A DNA stretch of 64,000 nucleotides. Source: Trebouxia sp. TZW2008 (lineage: Eukaryota; Chlorophyta; Trebouxiophyceae; Trebouxiales; Trebouxiaceae). The translations under genes and the position numbers were made by a program. This document shows positions 45,392-56,883 of this stretch, piece by piece. The stretch is taken from contig BDIU01000333.1 in the NCBI GenBank assembly GCA_002118135.1, positions 1-64,000 on the forward strand, written 5' to 3'. Position 1 is the stretch's first letter. Each line of letters starts with the position of its first letter. The notes under the pieces are model-generated. The model was not told the origin of the DNA. It saw nothing but the letters and a program-made list of their open reading frames with translations, and made no database searches.

Positions 45392-48300
45392 ATGAAGAGC
45401 CATTCCGTCACGTCTTCCGTCCTCCGACCCGGCGGGCGCAACACAATGCTCGCACCATACCTGTCCTCAGCATTGACAGATCTATGCGATCTGCTGTGCA
45501 TGGTTACAGCTGACACCTCAAGGGCTGACAAAACGTCGCACGCAGATGCCTGCTACCAGTCACGCTCACGGTAGTCTGCCGCTCTGTCTACCACAAAGTG
45601 TTGGCCGGCGGATGTTTCTGTCAGACGTGAGATTTGCGTTGTTTTTGTAGATACCTACAGCATATGCGCGGCGTTTACGGACACGGCAGTCTTGATCACT
45701 GGCGCGACAGGTGAGCATGCACAGCCAGACACAAGTCACAGCCTTGAGTTCAGCAGTCCTGTACTTGGTGTGATCAAAACTGTTCGTGCATGCAGGCTAT
45801 GTAGGAAGCCTCGTCTTGGAGCAGTTACTGCGTGTGGGCAACATAAAAAAGGTGTATTTCTGCCAAAGAGAGCAGTCCTTGCTGTCATCCAACACCTGAG
45901 CACTTTCCAACAGCTGCTTGTTCAATCATGCTAAGGAATACTGCACAGAAGAAACCTAACCAGTTTGCTGCAGGCATACCTCTTGATGCGCACCAAGCAT
46001 TCTCAAGATCAGGAGCACAGGCTTCAGAGTCTTTTGAGCAGTCCAGTCTTTAGGCTGCATGACACTTCACAGGTGCTCAGCACAAATGAACTATTTCCTC
46101 CCCCATTGCTGTGCTGTGCTGTGCTGTGCTGTGCCGTGCTGTGCTGTGCTGTGCCATGCTGTGCTGTGCTGCGCTGTGCCGTGCCGTGCTGTGCCGTGCT
46201 GTACTGTGCTCAGCTGTGCTGTGCTGACTGCTGTGCTGTGCGACATTGTCCTAAACTGACGAGTCAGCCCCCATGTGTCGCAGATACTCCCAAAACTCAG
46301 CATCGTTGCAGGAGACCTTGCCAAACCCAATTGCGGCATCAGTGCAGCTGATCAGCGGAAGCTCATCTCAGAGGTTCAGTATGTGGTTCATGCAGCCGCC
46401 AGTATACGCTTTGACAACAACATACAAACTGACCTGCAACTCAGCTATGTTGCAACCAAGACCCTTGCAGACCTAGCAATTGGGGTGAGCATGCCATATT
46501 GTCAAATTGATTGTGACATTGTCAAATCATGTGTGGAAATGTCGATGCTCACTTCAGTAGCTTGCAAGCCAGATGTGATGTGCCATCAAGTTACTTGTGA
46601 CTCCAAAGCTGCATGACAAGAACAGCCCTGAGAGTGACGGCTCAACATTTCAGCTCCTTCGCTAAATTGTGTTGCATGTGCCTGTGAAGCACAAGCTCAA
46701 AAACCTATGTCACCTACTTCTGTTGCTTTTCACTATCATGCAACGAACAGGTTGAGTTGTTTTGGTCCAGCATTCAGTTCTCACATGCCAGAGATTAGCC
46801 TGGAGCAGTGCGACTCTTTACTCCAGTTTACTCAATGCACCGAGGAGCCAACAACCTGACTTTGCTGCAGATGAAGCAGCTTGACTGTTCATGTGTCCCC
46901 ACAGTATACGCAGACACGCGTACGGAACTTGTCAGCATTGCTCAGGAGCTAACAAACTGATTTTCTTGCAGATGAAGCAGTTACGATGCTTCATGTATGT
47001 CTCCACAGCGTATGCAAATGCCCATTTGGGCGCTGGCATAACAGCTCAGGAGCAGCTGTACCCCGTCAGAGATGAGCAAGGACAGGCGCTTGATCATACT
47101 GCCCTTTCTCATCGTCTTCTGAGCTTGCCTGCTGCTCAAGCACAAGAAGAGGTGAGATCTGCCTTGTCCTTTTGCGCAAATGTCCAGATGTGACCTGACA
47201 TGATTGCTGAGGAGCAGCTGTACCGCGTCAGAGATGAGCAAGGACATGCGCTTGATGATACTGCCCTTGCTCATCGTCTTCTGAGCTTGCCTGCTGCTCA
47301 AGCACAAGAAGCGGTAAGATCTGCCTTGTCCTTTTGCGCAAATGTCCACATGTGACCTGACATGATTGCTGAGGAGCAGCTGTACCGCGTCAGAGATGAG
47401 CAAGGACATGCGCTTGATGATACTGCCCTTGCTCATCATCTTCTGAGCTTGCCTGCTGCTCATGCACAAGAACAGGTACGTTTTGCCTTGTGCTCTTCTG
47501 TGCATGTGTGGCTGTATCGCTCTCTCTTCACTACCTGGAATGTGATTGGAACTGTACTCAGTCAGAGATGAGTCAGGACATGCACTTGATGATTCTGCCC
47601 TTGCTCATCAGCTGCCCAGCTTGCCTGCTGCTCAAGCACAAGAGAAGGTCAGATTTCATACAGCATTTCCTGAGCATGTGTGGTTAGTATAGTCTCTCTC
47701 CTCACTGCCTGGATTGTGGTTTGGACTGTAGCCAGTCAGAGATGAGCCAGGACCATGCTGCTTGCTGTGTGCTCTTGTGCATATATCAATTGTTTCTTAC
47801 ATTACTGAACTGACTCATGACCCAGGTGGTTCAGGGCAACACAGTATGTGTGCTGCTCAGCTGGAGGATGGTGCATGCTTGCAGACTTGTTTGTCAATGT
47901 CAAGCTCATGCACTCAAAGATGTGCTCACCACAGCTTATGATCCAAGTCAAGCATGAGACTGCCTCTTTTGACAGTGCTTGCATTTGCAACAGAGGTGCT
48001 GGCTCTTATGAAGCGTTTGAAGCCACATGATGTAACGTATGGTTTCTCACTTGACGCTCTTTTGTTTGTAACACAGGTGCTGGCTCTTATGAAGCGTTTG
48101 AAGGCACATGACGTAACGTATGGCTTCTGCAAGAACCTGACAGAGCAGTTGGTAGGCAGTTATCACATGCAGCCCTACCCTGTTTGCATCAGCCGCCCTT
48201 CTGGTGTGGGGGCTGTTGCCAGACTGCCCTGCCCTGGCTACATCGGCAACTCTGCAGCTGCCACTGGCATGATTTTGTCCATCGCATGTGGTGAGCCATC

Positions 48301-51300
48301 CTTCTTATTATTATTAAACAATCGAGCAAGCCAGCAGACACACATGTGGCACAAGCCCTCAGCATGTTGGGCAGCATTCTTGCAACTGCGTTTTTCTTCA
48401 GCTTTGCATGGTTGTATTGGGTCATGTACTCGAGGCTTTGCTTTGCTCCTGAGCCACACTGTGCTTGAAGCTGCGTTCTGTATGTACCCAGTGAGCATGC
48501 ACCGCAAAAACTCAATTAGGTGCTTGAGACTGCATTCTGTATATCTCTTATCATTGTTCACCAAGAAGAGTCAGCATGGTGCTTGTGCCCGCATTCTGTA
48601 TGTCTGTATGTCATTTAATGCAGCAACTCAACACAACAAACCGCATGTCAGCTAGCATGTAGACTGGCCTTGCTTTCCAGAGTTGGCACCATCCAAGTTC
48701 ATGACCCAGACACTATGCAGCATCAAATTCCGGGCAATGTCAAATATATTGCTCTCGTGACCAGGGTTTGGCATCATGTGAGGTGTCATGGCTGCATTGA
48801 CAGGTGTTGGAACCATTCAAGGTCATGACCCAGACCTTGCACAGCATCAAATTCCTGGAGATATGACATCCGCCATCATTACAGCGTCCATGGCTGCCAC
48901 AGCTGCAGGACAGGGCCCTTTTGATGGGCCCCACATTACTCATGGCAGCAGCTACAACAGCAGTCCTCTTAGTATAAAGCAGTTAATCGATTACACATGT
49001 GACTATTTCAGGTCAGAAAACCTCACTAAGCTGTATATCATCACCATATGTCATCCGCCACACGTCATTTGCCACATACTGTCCCATTCAACAGCATTGT
49101 GCTGCTGCTTTGTGTACTTCATAAGTGTTACCTGCAGATTTGATCTCCAGGTAAAATCTGACTGGCAATGTTTAAAATTCATCCTTGCACAGTGGCAGAT
49201 GGCAAATGCATCAGATCGGCTATTTCTATTTTAGGGATGACCCTTGTATGGTGTATCAATTTGGGGACGGCAAATGTAACATACGCTGGACGAGGGATGT
49301 TGATGAGTATTCTCAGTGGGCTGAGGAAGAAGAGCAGCAGCTGCAGAAGGTGATACAGCAGTTGCAACAGCAAGGGAAGGCAAAAGCTGCTGCCAGGGTA
49401 CGTTTTCAGCTTGTCTTGTTTCAGCTATGTTGCAGTGGGACTGATTCCGACATAGTTGTGTGCAAATTTTGCACTGGTTAGCATGCATGAGAAGTTGCTG
49501 TACTTTCATTGTTGCCCCTCCTGTGGGTAGCTCTGCAAGTCCAGGCCTTCGCCTGCAGTCATCTGCTCTTTGAGAGCATACTATGCGGTGTCAGGCAGCA
49601 TATGTATCATGCATGGTCATGGCATACTAGACAGTAACATAGTGTTTCACTGCTACAGCCAAACACATACGCCTTGTAATGAATGAAGTACAGAGTAGGG
49701 TGCCACCCATGCGTGTCAACAGCTTCGCAGTCTTCACTTGTGCTTGCTGCATTAATGCATGCAATGGCAATTGGACACCCAGCAGGGCTGCAATTGCTAA
49801 TGCATACTGTCCCGACAGGATGCACATCAATCAATGCATTGTGATTTTCTGTACTTGTGGATTTTGCACGAAACCCTCTGTATACCTGCTCGTATGTCCG
49901 TCACTTACACTAATTCCAGTTTCTTGTAGGCATCACCTGCTTGGAAAGTGAGGAGAATGTCTTTGTTTCTAGCTTTTGCTTTCTATCGTGTGTCCTGTTG
50001 TGAGGGAGGAGGTGAGCAGGACATACCTGTCTACCCTTGGTACTTTGTACTGATGACAGCAGTTTGCAGGCGACACCTGCTTGGCCCACACGAACAGCAG
50101 TTTGGTCTGCACCTTTTACCCTGTACTGATGGCAGCAGTTTGCAGGCAACAAATGGTTGGAAAGTTTGGAGGACATGATCAGATGCCAGGCCCCTTCAGG
50201 CTGTGTTTCAGTCTGTGCTGCACTACGCTAAATCCCATTGCCAGCCATTCCCCTGAGTGTCCTTTTTAGTGTCAGTTGCGTTTGTATTGGTTCAAGCGAA
50301 TTTGGTTTTGCAGGCGACAACTGCTTGGAAAGTGTGGAGAACGTGGTCAGATCCCAGGCTCTTTGGCAGTTCTCAATATCTGGACGATTCTAATGTACAG
50401 AAGCTGTTGCAAAGTCTTGATCCAAGTGAAGAGGTCAGTCTTGCTCGATTTCTCTTGTGATACGCACTTGATAACAGCCTGATGCGTGTCATCAGACCTG
50501 AAGCCTGTCAGATGCGGTTGAAACTTGATGACGCTGTTTGTGCAGCCAGTTTGCACCTTGCAAGCGTGATCATGCTGTTGCCAGCTGGATCATTTGCAGG
50601 TCTGACAGGCATGCTGCTTCCAGAGCATTGGGCGCATGGCAGCTTGCAGCAGCCAAGTAGGCCTCGTGTCTGCTGATACTGTCTCTCACATGATCCGTGT
50701 ACAATAGCACAAGTAACTACGCCTGAGCTACGTGCAACAACAATAGTGAGTGTAGTCAGGGCAAAGCAAGTCAGTACATAGTGGTAAGTAACAGCGTTTG
50801 CTGACATCAGTGCCTGCATCACTTGTTCATTCTTGGTCATGCTATCGTTTGACGGCAGCAAGACTTCAACTTGTCTTTCGCTGGTTACGCTGCTGTATAT
50901 GTGTGAGCAACCATGCAGACATGCAGAGCAAGTCATGCTCTGCAGGAAGATGTGTTGCAGCCACTTCAGTCTCGCATCTGCTGACAGTAGTGTGTGCAAC
51001 ATGTGCTCAGGATTTGGTGATGCTATCAATAGATGGCATGAGTTGGCAGCAGTACATCATCCTGTTCTGCGCTGGAGCCAAGCAGCTGTACATCCATGAG
51101 CTGCTGAAAAAACCTTTCTGCATCAAGATGTGTAACAGCCAAATGAGTCTTCTATTTGCTGACATCAGTGTGTGCAACATGTTCTCAGGACTTGATGATG
51201 CTATCATTTGATGGCATGAGTTGGCGGCACTACATCAACCTGTTCTGCGCTGGAGCCAAGCAACTATACATGCATGAGCTGCCAAAACACCCCTTACAGT

Positions 51301-51401
51301 GGGAACCTGTACATCAGAACAGCCCTACTAGTAAGCTAAAGCCCTCCTGCTTGTTAGTAAAGTGCCACTGTGCATTAGAGGGAATTTACACTGCATGCTA
51401 A
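45392..51401 (+). CDS. FAR: Fatty acyl-CoA (or acyl-ACP) reductase, alcohol-forming
   Basis: Eleven exons (45392-45570, 45661-45710, 45796-45851, 45974-46072, 46284-46484, 46972-47151, 48077-48290, 48804-49011, 49235-49397, 50314-50433, 51189-51401) join in phase to 560 residues. The NAD(P)-binding motif TAVLITGATGYVGS is at ~66-79, VVHAAASIRFD follows, then YVSTAYANAH (~204). The YxxxK catalytic pair is in TYGFCKN (Tyr ~270, Lys ~274), with the RPS block after it. The C-terminal FAR_C domain ends in SFDGMSWRHYINLFCAGAKQ. The enzyme makes primary fatty alcohols (wax or lipid precursors) from acyl thioesters. The ATG at 45446 is an alternative start. The final exon runs into a MITE, which supplies the last codons and the TAA. 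Introns carry decayed exon copies. Confidence 0.9.
46107..46243. repeat. Pentanucleotide GCTGT/GCCGT array in FAR intron 4
   Basis: About 27 mostly perfect pentamers, with GCCGT variants interspersed. It is the same sequence family as the arrays in CHD1 introns. Confidence 0.95.
46871..46960 (+). repeat. Decayed upstream copy of FAR exon 6
   Basis: Reads MKQLDCSCVPTVYAD, against MKQLRCFMYVSTAYAN of the functional exon at 46972, with a TTGCAG-type acceptor. Confidence 0.85.
47195..47760 (+). repeat. Downstream copies of FAR exon 6 3' part
   Basis: Segments near 47195-47316, 47362-47475 and 47560-47650, plus a short remnant near 47735, align with EQLYPVRDEQGQALDHTALS and LLSLPAAQAQE. The spacing is ~165-190 bp. 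The first two are open, with AG and GT sites (GCGGTAAGA, CAGGTACG), and are close to each other. Confidence 0.93.
47997..48046 (+). repeat. Copy of FAR exon 7 start
   Basis: Reads VLALMKRLKPHDVTYG, 80 bp before the functional exon (VLALMKRLKAHDVTYG at 48077). The flanking intron is copied too. Confidence 0.95.
48682..48790 (+). repeat. Decayed copy of FAR exon 8 start
   Basis: Aligns with VGTIQGHDPDLAQHQIPGD (functional at 48804), here VGTIQVHDPDTMQHQIPG, including the following GTCATGGCTGC block. Confidence 0.9.
49929..50180 (+). repeat. Three decayed copies of FAR exon 10 start
   Basis: After TTGTAG/TTGCAG acceptors near 49930, 50071 and 50146, each begins GC(A/G)(T/A)CA... and continues CTTGGAAAGT-like. 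The functional exon is at 50314. Confidence 0.85.
51009..51140 (+). repeat. Intact-looking copy of FAR last exon
   Basis: After a CTCAG acceptor it reads DLVMLSIDGMSWQQYIILFC, parallel to DLMMLSFDGMSWRHYINLFC of the exon at 51189. It stays open to a stop near 51209. It could act as an alternative terminal exon. A fainter copy lies near 50830. Confidence 0.88.
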
Positions 51402-51648
51402 TGTGACACCGATTAGTGGGATTCTGGGAGCGCCTCAACGGGTGATGTCACACTAATATCGACGCTACTCTCTGTTCACGCCCATAAGTCCGCTCAGATT
51501 AGTCCGACTGCACTGCGTATCCTCTAATGTTGCGCTTGGGGCTCTATTAGTGCGGACGATAATGTGAGCGCTAATCTGCGACTAATCTTTTGAGCGTAAA
51601 CCAACATTAGCCACATTAGCCAACTAATTACCCATCATAAATTCCCTC
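51378..51648. mobile_element. MITE copy 2 (271 bp) at FAR 3' end
   Basis: The terminal inverted repeats are GAGGGAATTTACACTG and its near-complement at the right end. The element is flanked by a perfect TTA duplication (51375-51377 and 51649-51651). It is full-length homologous to 3137-3405. A 3-bp TWA-type duplication suggests PIF/Harbinger-type mobilisation; this is inference from the target site. FAR's reading frame crosses the left end and stops at 51399-51401 inside it. Confidence 0.92.
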
Positions 51649-53006
51649 TTAGTGGCCTTGTTGATAATTTTGTGTATGATGGCTTTGCTGTTGCGCATCA
51701 AAAGCTATGTCTGGTAGACACGTAGCTGTCAAGTGGTAGACAGTTGCAGTCTACAATTGTAGATAATTCTACAGCAGGTCAGCAGGGATTCAGCATCTGC
51801 CAAGTCGTCCGCTCTGCTGGTGCTCAGTAACTCGTTCTTTGCTGCGTCTACCTGAACCTCCTTGGCCCCCTACATTGGTGGACGTACACCTGTTGCATAG
51901 TAGACACATCTATGATATTAGACGCAGCTGTCATTAGGGAGCTGCTGCAAGGTGTTAGCAGCTGCAGCAGCTGATGGTAGCTGGGGTTTGTTTCATTGTT
52001 TTGCATGCAGTCAGCATCAAGTCAATGTGCTGCAGACAGTCACAAGCAGTAAGAAAATGCCTACATGCTAGCCTGTTGCAGTTCATTTGATGCAGGCAAG
52101 CACATTCAACTGAAAAAGTGCATTGTTTGGCGTTTAGCTGCCAGTACTAGTACTGCCATAGCTGCAATTATCTCATAGTATTACACTACCTTTTGCTGTC
52201 TAACAAACACCTTTCTGGCATGATAATTGTGCTGTTTGCACTGCTTGACAAGGCCCCTCTTGTAGAGCTTCATGCACACATGGTGCGCTCAATGCAGTGA
52301 CCTTTGTGTTTTGAATGCAGGCCGCATGTGACCCAGTCTAGAAAAGTTTCACAAGTCAGCTCTCAGCACAATACGACATTCTGAGCTGAACTACACATCT
52401 GTCTGGAATCAGCTTGACATGAGACCCAAAAAGAAAACACTCTAGCTGGCATGTTGCAGCTGGTGCTCAGCGTCTTGGGCACTTGCGCGGCATTTGTACT
52501 ATCTGCTTTTTGTTCATAGCACGTTTAAACTTTGTTGTTGCAACTGTCCGTGCTGCATCGTCTGTTGTGCATGCATGAACCTCAGGCGTTTTTTCTGGTG
52601 TGTATGACATGGGAAACCTTCTTTCATAATGATTGCTTATGCTCGCAAACGCTCACAATGATACTGTTGAGTTCATGATAGCTCACGGAATGTCAAATTG
52701 TTAAAAAAGAGATTAACGAAGCACTCTGAATTTGTTGTGGCTCATTGTCAGTGAGCTGCACACTGGGTGTGGCCCCGGTGAGGTTCTGAGGAAAATTCAA
52801 TGATGATCCTTTTCATCGTACAATTGATATTGTTTGAAGCGGAGCAAGCGGGTCACGAGTGCCTCATAACATCACCTGGATTACTGCCTGTGCAATATCG
52901 CTCGTGACCGACAGCGGCAGCGCAACAGACAGCACAGACTGCAGACACCTGAGGTGTAACGCTCCCGGCCTGTTCTGGCTCAGAATTGTTGTAGCGTAGG
53001 CAGCGC
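51649..53006. other. Intergenic between FAR and D27, no gene seen
   Basis: No coding frame with splice or family support was found. Short TAGACA-containing repeats occur between 51715 and 51935. The right part must hold the D27 promoter. Confidence 0.4.
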
Positions 53007-55828
53007 ATGTCTGTACCTTCCTCAACGATTTGGTCTACTGGGCTCTGCAATCCTGACATGCAGACTTGCCTGCAGTCTACGAGCACAATCGTCCCCTCCT
53101 CGTGCCGTCGATCAGACCGCCACAACTTTGCACCACGTAAGACACCTCCTCGAGCGCGTTTCGCGCGGCAAGCAGCCAAGCCACATCAAGCAGCAACCGC
53201 TAAGCAGAGCTTACAGCAGCAAGAGCCAGATGTGAGTCTGCTTCCTGTTTTGTGCTCAACATCTGTAGCACAGTTTCAAACCTTGCTAGTACTGGTAGCG
53301 CAGCTGAGCTTGGTCATCCATGCAGGACCCGTTTGCAGAGCTTGAAACTTATCATGACAACTGGCTTGACCGTTTCTTCATCGGCTACTTTGCCAAGAAG
53401 ATGTCAGAACAGCTAGGAGGTACAGTAAACTCTCTTTGTAACGACTGCTTTGGTTACCAAGAAACTTGTCCTTACATCAAATTGTCCTTACTCAGAGGGA
53501 CTATTGCAGTCAGCAGTGTTGTTTGCAGTGTTTGGTCACCAAAGGCATTGTCCTTACATCGAGATTGTCCCTACGTTGAGTGTCCTTACAAAGAGAGTTT
53601 ACTGTACAAGCCTGCCGTCTGTGCTCACAAACTACATGCCCAACCATGCAAACATGCACATATGCTGCAACTCAATGACCAGTCTGCCATTGTCAAGAGT
53701 CAGACCACTTTTGCTGATGTTATGCTGGAAGTCGTGACACCCTTGCTCAGTACATTGGTATCGACTGTGCACATATTCAGACTGGGTTGCTCAAAAGCAG
53801 CTGCTTGGTGGCTGTATATACCTAGTAACTTTCAGCCTAACTAGCATTCGTTCTGATAGATAGACAGATCGCTTTTTTGTTGTCTGCAGATGTACCGTAC
53901 AAGCCAGGCTATGATGGCTTTGTGGAGCTGTCGAAACAGATCATGGATGGACGAAACAGTAAACAACAGCAGGAGGCAGTCTTGGGTGTACTGGGGTCCT
54001 TGATGCCGCCAAATGCACCAGACACATTCAGAAAGATCTTCCCCCTCAAACAAGTAAGAACTCCCTCAGACGCATGATCTGGGTTTAAGCATTTCGCCTG
54101 TCCATCATCAATGGCCAGTGTATATTGGTTGGCACCCTGATCACTGCCTCTGGGCAGATGCCTTGATCATGCGTGTTTCAAGTCCATGTTGGCTTCGAGG
54201 GGCTGTTGCCATGCACAACTTGTGCTTGAAAAACTTTCGCAGTAGCAGACTGCCAAACCTGTATTTGAACTGTTGGGCTCTGCAGAACTGTTGGGCTCTG
54301 CACAACACTCTTTGATACTACTGGGCTAGGATGGTGGTGTCTGCAGTGGTTCACACAATGTAGCATTTTCTCCGCTGAATAGGATCAAAGCTGCAAAGTT
54401 GATTGTGCAGAGCATCACAATATGGTTGTCTGATGTGCACCGTTGAAGAACACTTACAATCACTTACTGAAGTGCCTTACATTTGTTTCCCACTGCAATG
54501 GACGGCTGAGTCAAATGCTGCCATCACACAGAAGTTTTTTGCATGGCTAATTGGTCCTTTAGAAGTTCCATCACCGAAATGTCTTTGCGATGTGTTTACG
54601 TTCTTGGCTGCCTTGCTGTGCCTTTTGTTGTAGTGGACGGCTGAGCTGAATGCAGCCATTACACAGGAACTTCTTTGCATGGCTTTTGGGCCCTTCAGAA
54701 GGTCAAATTGTCTTGCAAATGTTGATTGAAGAACCTGTTTTTGTCTCCTGTTGCAGTGGACGGCTGAGTTGAACGCTGCCATCACACAGAAATTCTTTGC
54801 ATGGCTGGTTGGTCCTCTGGAAGTTCAAGAGGCTGAAGTGGAATTCGAGGGGAAGCAACAGACTTGGAACAGTGGTGTGCAAATCAAGAAGTGCAGATAT
54901 CTTGAGCAAAGTGGCTGCAAGGGGATGTGCATCAATATGTGCAAGGTCAGTGGCTACATCAAGCCTCACATGCTTGACTTATGTTGAGTACGAGCTTGAT
55001 GTTTGCTGTTTCTGGGTAGTGTGTGCACCGACAGGACTTAAGCAATTCTAGCAGTACTGTCGCAAAACAGCCAGCAGCAATTGCCTGCATGCTTGCAAAG
55101 ATGTACCTTGAACAAAGTGGCTGCAAGGGATTGTGCATCAAACATGCGCAAGGTCAGTTCTCAATGGTACCTTCACATGCATCTCTCTGCACTGTGCGTG
55201 AGCTTGCATTGTCAGTCCATTAGGAGTGTATGCTCGCATGCTGCAGCAGCCGCACTCCAACCGACCACGCTATGACCATAGTCAGTATCATGTCATTGTA
55301 TGCAACATGTGTACAAAGAACGAATGTGTAGTATTGCCTGGCAGTCTGATGCATGCTTATGATGATCTGCATTGTGTGCTGAAGAAGGTCATCATGTGCA
55401 ATGTGATGCTATTGCTTTGGCTTTTTAGAAGTATTGCCTCATAATCACCATTTGCTTCTGTCCAGCTTGTTTCTGTTTATCACGATTTGCTTCTGTCCAG
55501 CTTGTTTCTGTTTATCACGATTTGCTTCTGTCCAGCTTGTTTCTGTGCTATGCTTGGCTGGGACTGAACAGCATGCACAACGCAGATTCCAACCCAGAAG
55601 TTTTTCACCGAGACCTTTGGTCTTCCGCTCACAATGAAGCCAAACTTTGAGGACTTGTCTTGCGAGATGGTCTTTGGAGAAGCACCACCCCCAATTCATC
55701 TGGATGAGGTTTACAATGAGCCCTGTTTTACCAAAAACTGTGCTCTGGCAGACAGGAACCCAAACTTGCCTTGCCCCAAAGTGGATACCAACCGCAAGCA
55801 GACTTTGAAGGCAGCTGGCATGTTGTGA
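53007..55828 (+). CDS. D27: DWARF27-like carotenoid isomerase (DUF4033)
   Basis: Five exons (53007-53231, 53326-53419, 53890-54053, 54757-54945, 55586-55828) join in phase to 304 residues. Exon 1 is a Ser/Arg/Gln-rich chloroplast transit peptide of ~75 residues. The mature part has the D27 pattern: YHDNWLDRFFIGYFAKKM, then GYDGFVELSKQIMDGR, the Cys cluster CRYLEQSGCKGMCINMCK, PTQKFFTETFGLPLTMKPN, and a C-terminal Cys-containing tail. D27 proteins are iron-containing plastid isomerases that interconvert all-trans and 9-cis beta-carotene. In land plants this is the first step of strigolactone synthesis; in algae the downstream use is unknown and there are several paralogues. Intron 2 begins at the end of a mariner/pogo-type MITE, and intron 3 holds decayed exon 4 copies. 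Confidence 0.92.
53421..53607. mobile_element. Tc1/mariner-superfamily (pogo-like) MITE at D27 intron 2 donor
   Basis: Perfect ~21-bp inverted repeats: TACAGTAAACTCTCTTTGTAA and its complement at 53586-53607. The outer TA is the expected target duplication and CAGT/ACTG are the expected termini. It is about 187 bp with no coding capacity. The left TA begins two bases after the last base of exon 2, so the T of the donor GT is the first base of the element's flanking TA. Confidence 0.85.
54499..54720 (+). repeat. Two decayed copies of D27 exon 4 start
   Basis: Copies near 54499 and 54634 read WTAESNAAITQKFFAWLIGP and WTAELNAAITQ (then shifted), before the functional exon at 54757 (WTAELNAAITQKFFAWLVGP). 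Each has an acceptor-like AG/CAATGG. Confidence 0.93.
55098..55152 (+). repeat. Downstream copy of D27 exon 4 3' end
   Basis: Reads YLEQSGCKGLCIKHAQ with a GTCAG donor, against YLEQSGCKGMCINMCK at 54945. Confidence 0.93.
55446..55547. repeat. 35-bp tandem repeat, ~2.8 copies
   Basis: The unit TTTGCTTCTGTCCAGCTTGT plus TTCTGTTTATCACGA is repeated with almost no differences just before D27 exon 5. Confidence 0.97.
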
Positions 55829-56883
55829 CAATGGTTGCTCCTTGCATTTTGTTTTTTGTGTCAAGTACATCTGTGGGAAGAAGCTTGCGCTTTTGCTTGT
55901 TGTGATGCTCATTTTGTTTATTTTGTTTTTAGAAACTCTTAGGCTTGTTGATGTGATCTTCACGGTTTGGTCATGCATGTATTGCTCATACCTGTGGCAA
56001 AGCATCCTTCTTTGCTGTTGTTGCCGTCAGCAGAGTTTGCCCAAGTGTGCTTAGAATCTTGTGGAGTATTTCCCCCTGCAAAGCTGAAGTTTAGCTCCTC
56101 ATACCTGGCAAAGCTACTTCAGGCAAGACAGGTGTTGTAACGCCTTAACACTAGAGGTCCGTAGCTGCTTCTTTGGTTGACTGATTGATTGCGCAAGCTC
56201 TGATGACTCGAACACAGGCTGCGGAATGATGTCATTCCTGTGCAGTCTGTTGAAAATCTACAGTGTGGGCAACTCCCTGCTGGATCAGGTGCTCAACAGT
56301 ACTTTTGTTCCAGCAGCACCTGATTGCACATGCACACTTTGTGTGGTGCATGCGTGAAAGCAGTGTGTGAGAGAGAGAGCTCAGATTACACGCTTTGGCC
56401 AGCCAACAAGTCTGCTCGCATGCGTCAAATTTTTAACACTGATCAAGTACTGAGACAATCAAGGCAAACCAGAAACAACTTGAACACCTGCATATGATCC
56501 CTTTGACCAAAAAGTGATCTCATGGTGTCAGTCTGAGATGTGAAAAGAGAAGCATACTGCTGCCTAAGCGGCTTTGTGTGCTGCACAGAGCCAATTGACA
56601 GGCTGCCTCCCCTGTATGAAGTGTGGGTGCCCCCCCCCCCCCCCCCCCCCCCCCGGGCGNNGGGGGGGGCCCCCCCCCCCCCCCTCCCCCCCAGGGTCGT
56701 TTCTGGGACATATACATGCCAGGCCATGTAGGGCATACTATCGATACGCGACAGCCGTGGCGAACAGCTGCATCGCTCAGACTGTAACATGTGCGCCGAG
56801 GCGCTTACTTTGCAGGCGTCAGGGCGACGATATGCCTCCCGTGACTGATCACTGTGGTCTCAAGCTGGTGCTTCGGCAACGAT
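55829..56883. other. Intergenic D27-LTO1, contains poly-C/poly-G tract with Ns
   Basis: No gene is seen. 56630-56694 is a run of C, then GGGCG, two unknown bases (56660-56661), G8 and C runs. It is probably a mis-sequenced homopolymer or a small assembly join. A TGTAA at about 56134 may serve D27. Confidence 0.5.

Noticed and set aside
46059..46339. Cys-rich and Gln/His-rich open frames
   Set aside because: Produced by the GCTGT pentamer array, whose 5-base period keeps frames free of stops.
48152..48172. Possible 21-base intron with GT and AG ends in FAR exon 7
   Set aside because: The segment is in frame, open and matches the family (a YH-containing stretch before PVCISRPS), so it is exon.
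52853..53179. Minus-strand frame of 108 codons
   Set aside because: Antisense to the D27 transit-peptide exon. The plus-strand frame joins the conserved D27 exons in phase.
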